A DNA stretch of 45,764 nt, from NCBI GenBank assembly GCA_038093975.1, contig JBBPTG010000197.1, positions 1-45,764 on the forward strand, written 5' to 3'. Of the stretch, positions 11,123 through 22,061 are shown piece by piece. Origin of the DNA: Chalciporus piperatus (lineage: Eukaryota > Basidiomycota > Agaricomycetes > Boletales > Boletaceae). A model generated the notes under the pieces. The model ran no database searches, had not been told where the DNA came from, and worked only from the letters and a program-made list of their open reading frames with translations. Position 1 is the stretch's first letter; every line of letters begins with the position of its first letter. Both the position numbers and the translations under genes were made by a program.

Positions 11123-13560
11123 ATGATTTCCAGAGAGCCCTATAATGGCCTGTCTCGCAAGCTAGTCCTCACATTCGACGTTGGTACGACGTACAGCGGG
11201 GTGTCTTACTGTCTCCTCGATCCTGGCGAGGTCCCAAAGATTCATGGAGTCTCGAGGCAAGCGAAGATTCCTATCTCGTTCGAATTACTGACATATGAAT
11301 GAATCAGGTATCCGGCCCAAGACCACGTCGGAGGCGATAACAAAATACCGTCTATCCTGTATTATGACCAACAAGGCGTCGTACGCGCGGTTGGAGCCGA
11401 GGCGCTACAGCAACATATCATCGAACAAGCCGAGGATGACAATTGGATCAAGCTTGAATGGTAAGCATGACGGGTGCCGAAAGCGACTCTCCTTCCAGGC
11501 TTACAGCATTACTAGGTGGAAACTTCACTTGCGACCAAAACATTTGTCGTCGTCACACATCAAAGACGGAGACATTCCTGACCTTCCTCCGGGCATAAGC
11601 GCAGTTCAGGTTCTCGGTGATTTCATGCGGTATCTCTTCAGTTGCGCTCGGAACTACATCATCGAATCCCATGCCAGTGGTGACTCTTTGTGGAGGTCTG
11701 TCGAGAACGACATCCAGTTCATCCTCACGCACCCGAATGGATGGGAAGGTGCTCAGCAAGAGCAGATTCGCCGTGCGGCAGAGATTGCCGGGCTTGTTCC
11801 CAGAGGCGAGGAGAGTCGAGAGCGCATCCGTATGTTGACAGAAGGGGAAGCCAGTCTGCATTTCTGCGTCACCAACCTACTAGCATCGGACTCGCTCTCG
11901 AAGGTTCCCATTGACTACTCCGAGGAAGTTGCCGAGGAAGTTGAGGACCTCGAGGAGGAACCGGGTGCTCAAGGCGTCATCATAATTGACGCTGGGGGTG
12001 GCACTATCGACCTGAGTGCCTATTCTATGGATCTATCTCCTCCGACAACCATTGTGGAGATTGCACCTGCGGAATGTAAGGGCGTTTTGTGACCGACATG
12101 ACTTGCATCTGACATGTCGTTCTGTCGGTCTATAGGCCGTCTTCAAGGATCTGTTTTCGTTACACAAAGAGCCCATCAGTTTCTTCGAGGTGCGTTTCTT
12201 CCGTGACGCTTTGAAGACTCCGAATTTGTCTCATCGTTGCTACCTTAGCCAAACTGGCGAATTCACAATATGGCTCCCCTGAAATTGTCCAACAGATGAA
12301 GGAGATCTTTGACAAAACAACGAAACTGGGGTTCCGGGACGCTGCCGATCCTCTGTACATTCAGTTCGGCACGGTCCGTGACAAAGATGTTCAGTACGAT
12401 ATACGCTCTGGCAAGCTCAAGCTATCTGGGTAAGGTGTCTCAGTGTTCAATTTGTTCGGTAGATTGAATCCTCTCTCCAGGGGCGACGTCGCAACGTTCT
12501 TTGAGCCATCTGTGCAAGAGATCGCTAATGCCTTTCAGACGCAATGCGCCGCGACAAGGATGAGAATCAAGGTGAGTTAATTGCCTCGACTCATGACAAA
12601 TGTTGAAGCTATCCATTGACCCTTACCGCAGCATGCCTTTCTAGTCGGTGGTTACGCTGCCAACGATTTTTTGTACAAGTGTCTTCAGCAGCATCCTGTA
12701 TTTTCCGAAGTACATTTATGCAGGCCTGCAAGTCATGTGTATGTTTCTCCACACACGGATTCCTCACACTAACATCCGTACTTCAGCAATAAGGCTGTCG
12801 CTGATGGAGCAGTGTCTTTCTATCTCGATCACTTTGTTACCACGCGAGCCTCTCGGTTCACGTACGGAATTGAGTGTATAAGAATTTTTGACCCTCTCCA
12901 ACCTGAGCACCACGAACGACAGACTACGCAGCTCATCACTCCATCTGGTTACACTGTGTTGCCCAAGGCATTCCACTCAATATTATTGAAGGTTCGCTCC
13001 ATCCTCCAATGCTGCTGAATTGTTCACCCCCTTTTCAGGGAACACAGATATCTGAGCAGAAAGAGTTCCGAAAACCATTCTCTGTTCACCGGACATCACG
13101 CTCGCAATTTTCCAGTGTAGTGATCCCTATCCTTGTATATAGAGGGAATCTCGTGGACCCTCGCTGGATGGACAAGGAGACTGGTAAGCGTCCCCATAAA
13201 ACACACTCGATGGTCACTGAAAAACGGCGACAAACCCAAGCGAGTTTCACGAACATGTGTAATGTAGTTGCCGACACGTCCAAGCTCATTGGTGCTCTTC
13301 GCCCGCAGCCAGCACTCGACGGAGGTGTCTATTACTCGATGAGCATAGATGTTATACTCCTTTTTGGCCTCACAGAGCTAAAAGCTCAGATATATTGGAC
13401 TGAGATGGTTCGTCTCCACCGCAACAGACGTGCTGAGTTGCTGACATTTCAATTCTGTTCGTACAGGGCGAGGAGAAGAGGTCAGTGCCAACATCAACTC
13501 CCCGCCCCGCTTCGCTGACAGTAGAACAGAAGTCCTGCCTCGATCGTGTACCTCGACTAA
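11123..13560 (+). CDS. HSPA12-like Hsp70-family ATPase, gene D of six
   Basis: About 613 residues. Exons: 11123-11256, 11308-11460, 11516-12075, 12136-12189, 12249-12429, 12481-12571, 12632-12738, 12787-12991, 13039-13183, 13241-13407, 13467-13480, 13530-13560. Motifs DVGTTYSGVSY (Thr replaces Ala two residues before the Asp), IDAGGGTIDLSAY and FLVGGYAAND are present; the last differs from the usual AASD by Ser to Asn. Exon 3 is 9 nt longer than in B and C, in the acidic linker before phosphate-2 (VAEEVEDLEEE). Intron 1 has a GC donor (11257). Exon 5 and intron 5 are nearly identical to gene B, the 3' half to gene C. Its 3' flank continues the duplication to about 14130. Confidence 0.9.
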
Positions 13561-14213
13561 CAAGCCAGTCGTGGATAGGACCGGGAATGATTGCTATCGC
13601 GTGTTTTGCTCGCTTTGTATGCCCCACTGAAATTAGATTACCTATCAGATTGCCTCTGCTCCTGTTAATTTTCTAAGGAATGGGCAGGGGTTTGTGCCTT
13701 TTCTTGCACGGTGGTTGAACGAAATTTTGTCACTTGAAAGTTGACACCCTTGACTTGAACTCGAGGAAAACGTGGTCTCCATCCCCGGGGATACTGTGAA
13801 GGCTCCCTAGCCTGGTTTCTCCCTGCTGTCGCGGAAAGGTGTCCCGAAGTTCGTGAGATCAGTGCGGACAACAAGCAACGATGCTTGGTTGTCACCGCGG
13901 TCCACCACCCGTAGTATCATCGATGCGGTTAGTCTGGTGACCAGCCCGTCTATGAGGCAAGCCGTCGATAGACGCTCTGGTCACCAGACTAGGTCATCGG
14001 ATTCAGATGCATCCAGGGTCAATGCCGTATAATGCACGGTCAATGGTCATCTCAATTTCATCATCTTCCCCTTCCTGGTTCTCACCAGGCGTTCTCGAAC
14101 CGCAACTTGAATGAGGCAGCACGACTTTTGGGCGCAATCTGTCACACTGCTGTTTCTCGATATCTTTAAGTATCGGAAACCTGCACCGCATTTGAATCAT
14201 CTTCACATCAGTG
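13561..14213. other. Spacer between HSPA12-like genes D and E
   Basis: Mostly the 3' duplicated flank of gene D (homologous to 9815-10380), including the second inverted-repeat element. From about 14130 the sequence is unique and should hold the promoter of gene E. No coding exon is supported. Confidence 0.5.
13930..13991. repeat. Short inverted-repeat (MITE-like) element, copy 2
   Basis: A 62-bp palindromic segment with ends TAGTCTGGTGACCAG and its reverse complement. The pairing extends inward with two mismatches to CGTCTAT. It is the duplicated counterpart of the element at 10192-10253. Confidence 0.65.
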
Positions 14214-16640
14214 ATGCCGCTGTCTCGCAAACCGTATCAAGGTCTCTCTCGAAAGCTGGTTCTTGCGTTCGATGTAGGCACCACATACAGTGGGGTATCC
14301 TACTGTATTCTCGATCCAGGAGAGATTCCCGAAATTTGTGGAGTTTCAAAGTGAGTGAGGGTCGAGGACGACTCTCAGTCTCTCACCCAACATGTTCGGT
14401 TCTTAGGTATCCAGCTCAAGAGCATATTGGTGGTGACAACAAGATACCATCCATCATATATTACGACCAGCAAGGTTCCATACGTGCCATTGGTGCCGAA
14501 GCTCTACAAGCAAGTATCATCGAACAAGCAGAGGACGAGGGATGGATGAAACTAGAATGGTATGATCGCCTTAGCACAGAAATCTCTATTCCTCTAATGT
14601 TTTTAGGTGGAAACTTCACCTTCGAGCGAAGCACTTGACTTCTTCCCACATTAACGATGACGATATTCCCCCTCTTCCTCCCAGCAAAACTGCTATCCAA
14701 GTTTTGGCAGATTTCATGAAGTATCTGTTCCAATGCGCCCGCAACTACATCGTCGAGGCTCACGCTAGCGGTGCAAACATGTGGAAGTCCATGGAGAACA
14801 GTATAGAATTCATCCTGACTCACCCGAATGGTTGGGAGGGTCTACAACAGCAGCAAATTCGTCGAGCTGCACAACTCGCCGGGCTTATTCGCGATGAAAA
14901 CGATCGGGATCGCATACATCTCCTGAGAGAAGGAGAAGCTAGTTTACACTTTTGTGTGACACAATTACTCACGTCGGACTCTTCGTCCCTTGGTCCCATC
15001 GCATTCCCTGAGGAGCCCGAGGAAGAGTCCGAAGAATCGGACCATCAAGGCGTTGTCATCATTGACGCCGGCGGAGGTACCATTGATTTGAGCGCGTATT
15101 CAATGAAGCTGTCCCCTCCGACTTCGTTCGAAGAGATTGCTCCTGCGGAATGTAACGTATCCCGTCGCCAATCATTGCATTGCTGTCTGACGAGTTTTAC
15201 AGGTCGTCTTCAGGGATCCGTTTTTGTCACGCAGCGAGCGCACGTATTCCTTAAAGGTCTGATTGTCTCCATGCCCAGGGTTCGGACGGGCTTGATCCTT
15301 TTCGTTTACAACAGCGAAGCTTGCGAACTCACGCTTTGGCACCCCCGACATTGTACAACAGATGAAGGAAGAGTTCGACCACACAACAAAACTCAGGTTC
15401 CGAAACGAGGAAGAGCCCCAATACATTAAATTCGGCACCATAAGAGACAAAGAGCCCGAGTACGACATTCGCAGTGGTCAGCTCAAGCTTGCTGGGTGAG
15501 TGACCGTTGGTCGGCATTATTTCGTGTGATTAATGTCATGTCCAGCGAGGATATAGCCAAATTCTTTCGACCTTCTGTCGACGCGATCGCTGAGGCTTTT
15601 GATAAACAGAGAAAAGCTAGCCCGATGAGAGTCAAGGTCGGTAGTCCCAGCCTAATATCAGGCGCGCACTGATGACATTGTTTCTCTTAGTATGCCTTTC
15701 TAGTCGGTGGGTACGCCGCGAGCAACTTTTTGTATGCCAGCCTCTGCCAGCATCCTGTGTTCGCCGATATCAATCTGTGTCGGCCCCAACATCACACGTA
15801 TGTGACGTCCAATCCAGCAATCACAAGCTTAACCCCCTCGCCGTTGCATATTAGTAACAAAGCGGTGGCGGATGGGGGTGTGTCTTTCTTCCTTGACCAT
15901 CTCGTATCGTCCCGAGTTGCAAGGTTCACCTACGGCACGAAGTGCAGTGTGGGCTACAGCTCTTCTGATTACGAACATCTTGCACGAAGAAGCACCGCGT
16001 TCCGTTCAATCACGGGTCGCCTCTCGCTGCCCAACGGATTCGTGTCCATATTGAACAAGGTTCGATGGCAACGTGCTTTGCAATGAGGGACTGTTGTTTA
16101 TCGTTCACAAAGGGAACACGTGTTTCAGAGCAACAGGAGTTTCATCACCCTTTTTCCATGAACAGAGAGAGCGCTTCGGAGTGCTCTCAAGTCCTCGGTC
16201 ATGTATATGCATACAGAGGCACACTCTCTGATCCTACTTGGACGGATCTGGAACCCAGTAAGCTTCCGCAAGCTTGTTAAATTATGTGATCCCTCATCCA
16301 AGGTCCAGAGTCATTCACACAACTCTGTACTGTGCGCGCGGATACTTCCAAGGTTACTGAATCTCTACGCCCTCGCAAGTCCAAGCATTCTCCGACAGGC
16401 GTATATTACACTCTCAGTTACGATGTAATCCTGCTATTCGGACTGACAGAACTCAAGGCACAGATCAGCTGGAAGGAAAAGGTTCGTTTCATTACTGCTT
16501 TTCAAGAAACAGTCGCTGAACTTGTCCGATCACATATGTAGGGCGTTGAACGCAGGTATGGTTTTAGTAACAGTCTCCAACTCCGATTTTCTCAGCCACT
16601 TCGGTGTAGAGGTCCTGCATCCATCGTATTCGATGAATGA
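14214..16640 (+). CDS. HSPA12-like Hsp70-family ATPase, gene E of six
   Basis: About 613 residues. Exons: 14214-14350, 14407-14559, 14607-15151, 15203-15256, 15315-15495, 15546-15636, 15691-15797, 15855-16059, 16113-16257, 16303-16481, 16542-16555, 16610-16640. Intron 1 has a normal GT donor. Motifs DVGTTYSGVSY, IDAGGGTIDLSAY and FLVGGYAASNFLY are intact. The acidic linker before phosphate-2 reads EEPEEESEESD. Exon 10 is 12 nt longer than in B-D. It is clearly diverged from B-D yet keeps the 12-exon layout and the 14-nt microexon, so it represents an older duplicate. The C-terminus ends GPASIVFDE. Confidence 0.9.
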
Positions 16641-17005
16641 TTTCATTCCACAATGCTCCAGTTTGGATTCCTGTGAAGGATATCTTTGGAAATGCGTTGA
16701 TCATGTTCTATTTGTACTCACTTTGTTGTGTGATATGAATCCGCTGACCCCGTTCCCCACTCAACACTTCAATCGTGCACATGAATCATTTCGGTTGCGC
16801 CTCATGTCGACACGTTGATACGGTCTGAGTCACAGAAGCTTCGTGGAGCGGAAGTGGGCCAGATCCGATCGGACCTACACGGCGCAAGGCTACGAACAGC
16901 CTTGAAAGGACATGTTCACAGCGTGTATTCGCGGTTTTCCTTATGTATACACTGCAACGGACTAAGACCCTCGACAAAAGTGCAGCACCAGTGAAACTCG
17001 ACAAC
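16641..17005. other. Spacer between HSPA12-like genes E and F
   Basis: About 365 nt with no supported exon. An in-frame upstream ATG for gene F is at 16943, which would add 21 residues. No repeats shared with the B-C-D array are seen here. Confidence 0.45.
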
Positions 17006-19396
17006 ATGCCAGAAAGACCACCGTACCAAGGACCCGCTCGAAAATTGGTCGTCGCTTTTGACGTAGGCACCACGTATAGTGGTGTTTCATACAGCATCCT
17101 CGACCCAGGCGAGCCGCCAGTAATCTGTGGTGTCACACGGTAAGTGTTGATGAACAACTGTTGCCCGACATCCAATCATCCAATGTGTCCAAAGCTTTCC
17201 AGCTACAGACCACGTCGGTGGCAACTCTAAGATACCCTCTATCGTTTACTATGACCAAGAAGGCACGCCTCGTGCATTCGGCGGCGAGGCTCTCCTAGAG
17301 AGTGTGATAGAGAAAGCGGAAGAAGAAGAATGGACCAAGCTTGAATGGTGAGAGTCTGAGTCTCGCTTTGTCGACCTGCTGGCACGCATCGCTGAACGCC
17401 TTTGGTACTAGGTGGAAACTCCACCTGAGACCCAAAAATATGACATCCAGTGACGTTAGCGATGAAGATATCCCTCCTCTTCCGCGGAACAGACCTGCTG
17501 TTCAAATTCTCGCCGACTTCATGGGATATCTCTTCCAGTGCACCAAGACGTATTTCGAAGAAACTCACGCGAGTGGGCGCGATATGTGGGAATCGTTCGC
17601 GGATAACATTGATTTCGTTCTCAGTCACCCGAATGGATGGGAGCCTCCTCAACAAACACAGATACGACGAGCAGCTGTCCTTGCTGGGTTAATCCCGGAT
17701 TCGCCTGGAGGACAAGCTCGCATTCAGCTCGTCACTGAAGGCGAAGCGAGTCTTCACTTTTGCTTGGGAACTGAGAAGACTGCTGATTCGTTCAAGGTAA
17801 CGTTAGAGCTCTGGCTCGCTACGCGTGGCTGATCGCTTTCTTAGGAGGACCAGGGTGTCCTGATCATCGACGCAGGTGGTGGAACCATCGATGTTAGCTC
17901 CTATTACATGACAATGTCTCCAGCTACCTTTCAAGAGATTGCTCCAGCGGAATGTATGTTTCGTACATGAAATGGTGTACCTTTACTAATGGTTTACATT
18001 CAAGGTCGTTTGCAAGGCTCGGTATTCGTTACTAGACGGGGTCGCAAGTTCCTTGAAGGTGAGTTGGGTGAAAGCGCTCCTCCATTGCTGTTATGATTAA
18101 TTTATTTTGCAGAGAAGCTCGACGGCTCCAAGTTTGGAACTCCTGAGGACATTACTCAGATGACAAGCGAATTCGACAAGACGACGAAACTCCGTTTCAG
18201 CAACCCCGCTGAGCCATCTTACATTCGCTTCGGGACTGTCAGAGATCGTGATCTCGCATACAACATCAAGTCAGGACAACTCAAAATCCCTGGGTAAGGA
18301 CTTGTCCGTTTTCCTCACATTATGAACACTGACAATCCTCGCATATGCAGGACTGACGTCGCTATCCTCTTTGAACCCTCTATATCAGCAATTGTTGCAG
18401 CTGTTGACAATCAGCGTAGGCTGGCGAATCGGCCTATCAAGGTAGGCCAACTCCGACCATTATACAGGGTGACTGACGACCACCAAGTCCGTATTCCTCG
18501 TCGGCGGTTTTGCTGCGAGCGATTGGCTATTTTCGAAGTTGAATGAGCACATCAAGCCGTTGGGTCTTAATTTCTGTCGACCTGATAGTCACACGTACGT
18601 GTCTTACTTGATCTGAGGCCCAAGCCCCATTTACGATCACCCTCCCCATGTAGAAACAAGGCAGTGGCAGACGGCGCTCTCGCCTTTTACCTCGACCACA
18701 GAGTCAGTGCTCGCGTCGCCAAATTCACATATGGCACTCGATGTGCTATCGAGTTCAACAAGAGCGATGAGCAACACAAGCTTCGGGTGGCATCTGCGAT
18801 CCCGCGTCCCTCGGGACGCATGGTCTTACCAAACGCCTTTAGCGCAGTATTGTACAAGGTTTCGAGGTTCCTTGAGCTTGTGATCAGTGACTGACGTACG
18901 ATTGTAGGGAACGACGGTATCGGAGACGAAGGAGTTCCGAAAGGACTTCATCACTGAATGTGCAGAGAGAACCTCTTGCGAAACGATTGCTACCGAAATC
19001 GTCTGTTACAGGGGTAACACGAATAATCCTCGTTGGACAGATTCGGAGCCAGGTCAGTGGATCTTGGAGTTGTCGCTGGACGCACACTGATCCCGATATC
19101 GACCACCAAGGAATGTTCTCCAACTTATGCACTGTCCATGCGGATACCTCCCAAGTATCCAAGACGATCAGTCCTCGGCGCGGTTTTGCAGGACTACAGT
19201 TCTATAGGCAGCAATTCAGTATCGTGCTGATGTTCGGGTTGACGGAACTACAAGCGCAGATTAGTTGGATAGAGAATGGTGAGGAAAAGAGGTGAGATGT
19301 TTTGAGTTGGATATCTTCCTCCTGTAGCTAACGAAGATCGTCTTTTACAGGGGTCCAGCGATAGTAGTGTTCGATCAGGTTGTGGAGGAGATATAA
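17006..19396 (+). CDS. HSPA12-like Hsp70-family ATPase, gene F of six
   Basis: About 596 residues. Exons: 17006-17139, 17195-17347, 17412-17796, 17845-17953, 18005-18058, 18113-18293, 18351-18441, 18488-18594, 18654-18858, 18908-19052, 19111-19291, 19351-19396. The ATG at 17006 matches the start of the paralogues; 16943 is an in-frame alternative. Motifs are DVGTTYSGVSY, IDAGGGTIDVSSY (near residue 232) and FLVGGFAASDWL. Two structural changes mark it: the intron before the 14-nt microexon is gone, so that exon is fused to exon 10, and a 48-nt intron (17797-17844) splits exon 3 inside the shortened acidic linker. The C-terminus is extended (VFDQVVEEI). It shares the AASDW variant with gene A, so A and F are the likely older lineages at the two ends of the array. 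Confidence 0.9.
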
Positions 19397-19668
19397 TTGT
19401 CCATCGCGGGCCAAAGCCTGCAGTGGACGAGTGTGCCAGTTATCGATCTATGTATTCGATGTATGTGTCCGAGTCCAAATACTATCATCAGATTTGTCCG
19501 TACGATGCGAATTGCAAGTCAAGCAGTCTGGAAATCTGGTTGAGTACCCTAGATGATTGATATGTCGCGCGACAGAGCGTTGAACAGCCTTCGGACCACG
19601 GAGCACCTCCCGGTCGCAACTTTGCTGCACGACCGCGACACACAACTACCCTCCTCTACGTTTCGCAT

Positions 19669-21491
19669 ATGGCCTCAATTACGTCTAGAACTGATGAATC
19701 AACACCCGAGGGATACGTTATGTTCGATTATTTTGCTCTGGTTGACGGTATTGTATACTCACTGCCGCGCTCCTGCGCTACAGGGTTGCTCCTTATGAAA
19801 GACTCTTGTCTCACAGTCGGTTTCTGCTCACACTTCGGTCTCTGGAGGGAAAATATCACTCGTTAATACTTTTTCGACTCTCTTCGACTCACCAAACCGT
19901 GAATCGCCATCAAGGACACGATGCCCAGGGTCTCCAATCGCGTCATCAGCTTTATGCGATGGAGTCTGCATGCCCGCATCTCGGAGCGGACATGTCGCAT
20001 GCGGATATTGAGGAGTGTGACACCGGTGTCGTTGCAGTGTGTCCATGGCATAGGTTTGTCTTGTTAGATTATACGGCTGACCACAGCCAAAGTCCGTTTT
20101 TTTTGACTTGTCAGATATGATTTTGACCTCCGTACTGGAGAGAGCGAGACGGGACTTCGCGCGTGTACTTATAACGTGAAGGTCAACTTCGATGAATCCG
20201 ACAACGTAGAGAAAGTTTGGATTCAGCAACCCGAGAACGGTACCAAATGGCGCTTGGTCGAGCTACGTCCTGTTTCAGAAGGTCTTTGTGTCTGTCTTTG
20301 TCTTTGGGCCTAGTAACTAATGACCCCTTTTATGCTACTCAGACTTTGCGGACCCTCCACCAAGCAACCCAATCCAGATTCCTTCGAGTCCTGTGACAGC
20401 TTTTGTCCAAGATGAACCCCTCGTACCGCGCGAAAATCCTCCAACAACGCTGATGGAATGGGCTGTTGTTATCCTGAACACAACCAATCCAACCCTCAAG
20501 GTGAAATGCACGTTCGTCAATTCCGAAGCCGTTGACAGTGAAACAGGTGGACCGCACAAGACATGCGGTGAATCTCTTCCACACGGGTCAGTTGAAGTCG
20601 ATTGGGCACAAAATGAAGAATGCCCCCAAACCTCCCGATGTTCCACCTCGAGACGACATGTACACGCGAAACACCGTTGACCCAAGGAACCTCGGAAAAC
20701 GGAAGAGTGTGGCAGCCGCGTTACACGCTCTGGCGAACATCGAGCAATGGGCGTGAGTGATCGGTTCTCTATGCTATGACTATGTACTGAGATACCTTAG
20801 CATTGATTTGGCGTGAGTACATATCCATGTACCATTCGCAGATGATAGAATTCTTTTCGATAGGTGGGATATTATGGTGCGATTCGGACCCTCCCATCCA
20901 GACATTCCGCAAGCATTTTTCTCTGATTTCTCGAGAATGGCCCTCGACGAATCTAAGCATTTTTCGCTTCTTGTCTCTAGACTAGCTGCTCTTTCCCCTT
21001 CTACTCCCTATGGTTCGCTTCCTGTGCACGCTGGTCTCTGGGAGTCTGCAACAGTCACTTCGCACTCGCTCCGTGCACGTCTTGCTATCATCCATCTCGT
21101 TCACGAGGCACGCGGTTTAGACGTCAACCCAAAGACCATCGAACGCTTTCGCCGTTCCGGGGACATGGAAACTGTCAAAACACTTGAAGTCATCCATGCT
21201 GATGAAGTCACGCATGTCACATCTGGACATCGCTGGTTCACGTGGATATGTGACCAACAAGGCGCCGATCCAGTGAGCACATTCCGGACGGAGGTTAGGC
21301 GGGGGTGGAGAGGGGAAATCAAGGGACCTTTCAACGTCGAAGCACGTGAGACAGCGGGGCTAAACAGAGACTTCTATGAGAACCTTTGGGGTGAGCTGGG
21401 CTGCACGGAAGATGGTAAAGATCCCGAGAAAGAGTCGAATAGTCACCCGACGGTCCAGGTTGGCTACGAGGGTGCCAACAAATCTACCTAA
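19669..21491 (+). CDS. Rieske [2Fe-2S] domain fused to DUF455 ferritin-like domain
   Basis: Two-domain predicted metalloprotein. The N-terminal part has the Rieske cluster signature: CPHLGAD (19970-19990) and CPWH (20041-20052), a CxH...CxxH pattern that binds a [2Fe-2S] cluster. The C-terminal part, from about 20530, matches the DUF455/MiaE-like ferritin fold: NIEQWA, DESKHF, VHEARG and HADEVTH supply the Glu and ExxH residues expected to bind a di-iron centre. Supported exons: up to 20052 or shortly after, about 20116-20280, 20342-20500, 20566-20754, 20801-20812 (12 nt) and 20864-21491. The start is uncertain: ATG 19669 opens a plausible first exon but its splice phase to the Rieske exon could not be reconciled. 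Function is unknown; an oxygen- or redox-dependent hydroxylase is an inference. No operon-like link with its neighbours is evident. Confidence 0.75.
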
Positions 21492-22061
21492 TCGAGCGGT
21501 ACTGAAGGTGTTCACCTGCCAACCATGTGCGACATTTACTACAAACTCATTCCATGCTAATCCCTCCGTAACTGTAGCTTATCTGTGCTCCAGAAAAACA
21601 TTCCGCCAAAAGCTTTGTTGACATCATTCGTGACATTCGACCTGGGTCCTCAGGCTACGCTTTACACCCATCAAAATATCGACCGAAAGACTAGTTGCAG
21701 GGGTAGCTGCCGGGCGCGGGGAACGAGGAGTTGCAACTTCGAACCAAGTACATTAGACGTTCTGGGTAGATAGCGAGCGCTCTACTCTACCCAGAACAAG
21801 TCCTTCGTGCCCAGTGCCACCAGAGGAGTCGGATCGGCCGAATTGGTTGGCCGATGCTTCTTTCCTAGCGTGCCGCCGTTCAACGTTCATCATTGTATAC
21901 TTAAGGATTGAACCAGCGATTCCTCGCCTCGTTATTTCTTTCTTCCCTCCCACTCGCAGCACTCTCAGTTGTCTCTCACTTTTTCGTGTAACATGTAAGT
22001 GTCCGACCTTCAAGTTGATCTTAATCACTGACCGTTACTCGAACGACCCCACAGGAAGGAA
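21492..22061. other. Spacer before the F-box gene
   Basis: No coding exon is clear. Positions 21995-22054 look like a canonical 60-nt intron (GTAAGT...CCCACAG) in the leader of the F-box gene. The rest is presumed terminator and promoter sequence without distinct elements. Confidence 0.4.
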
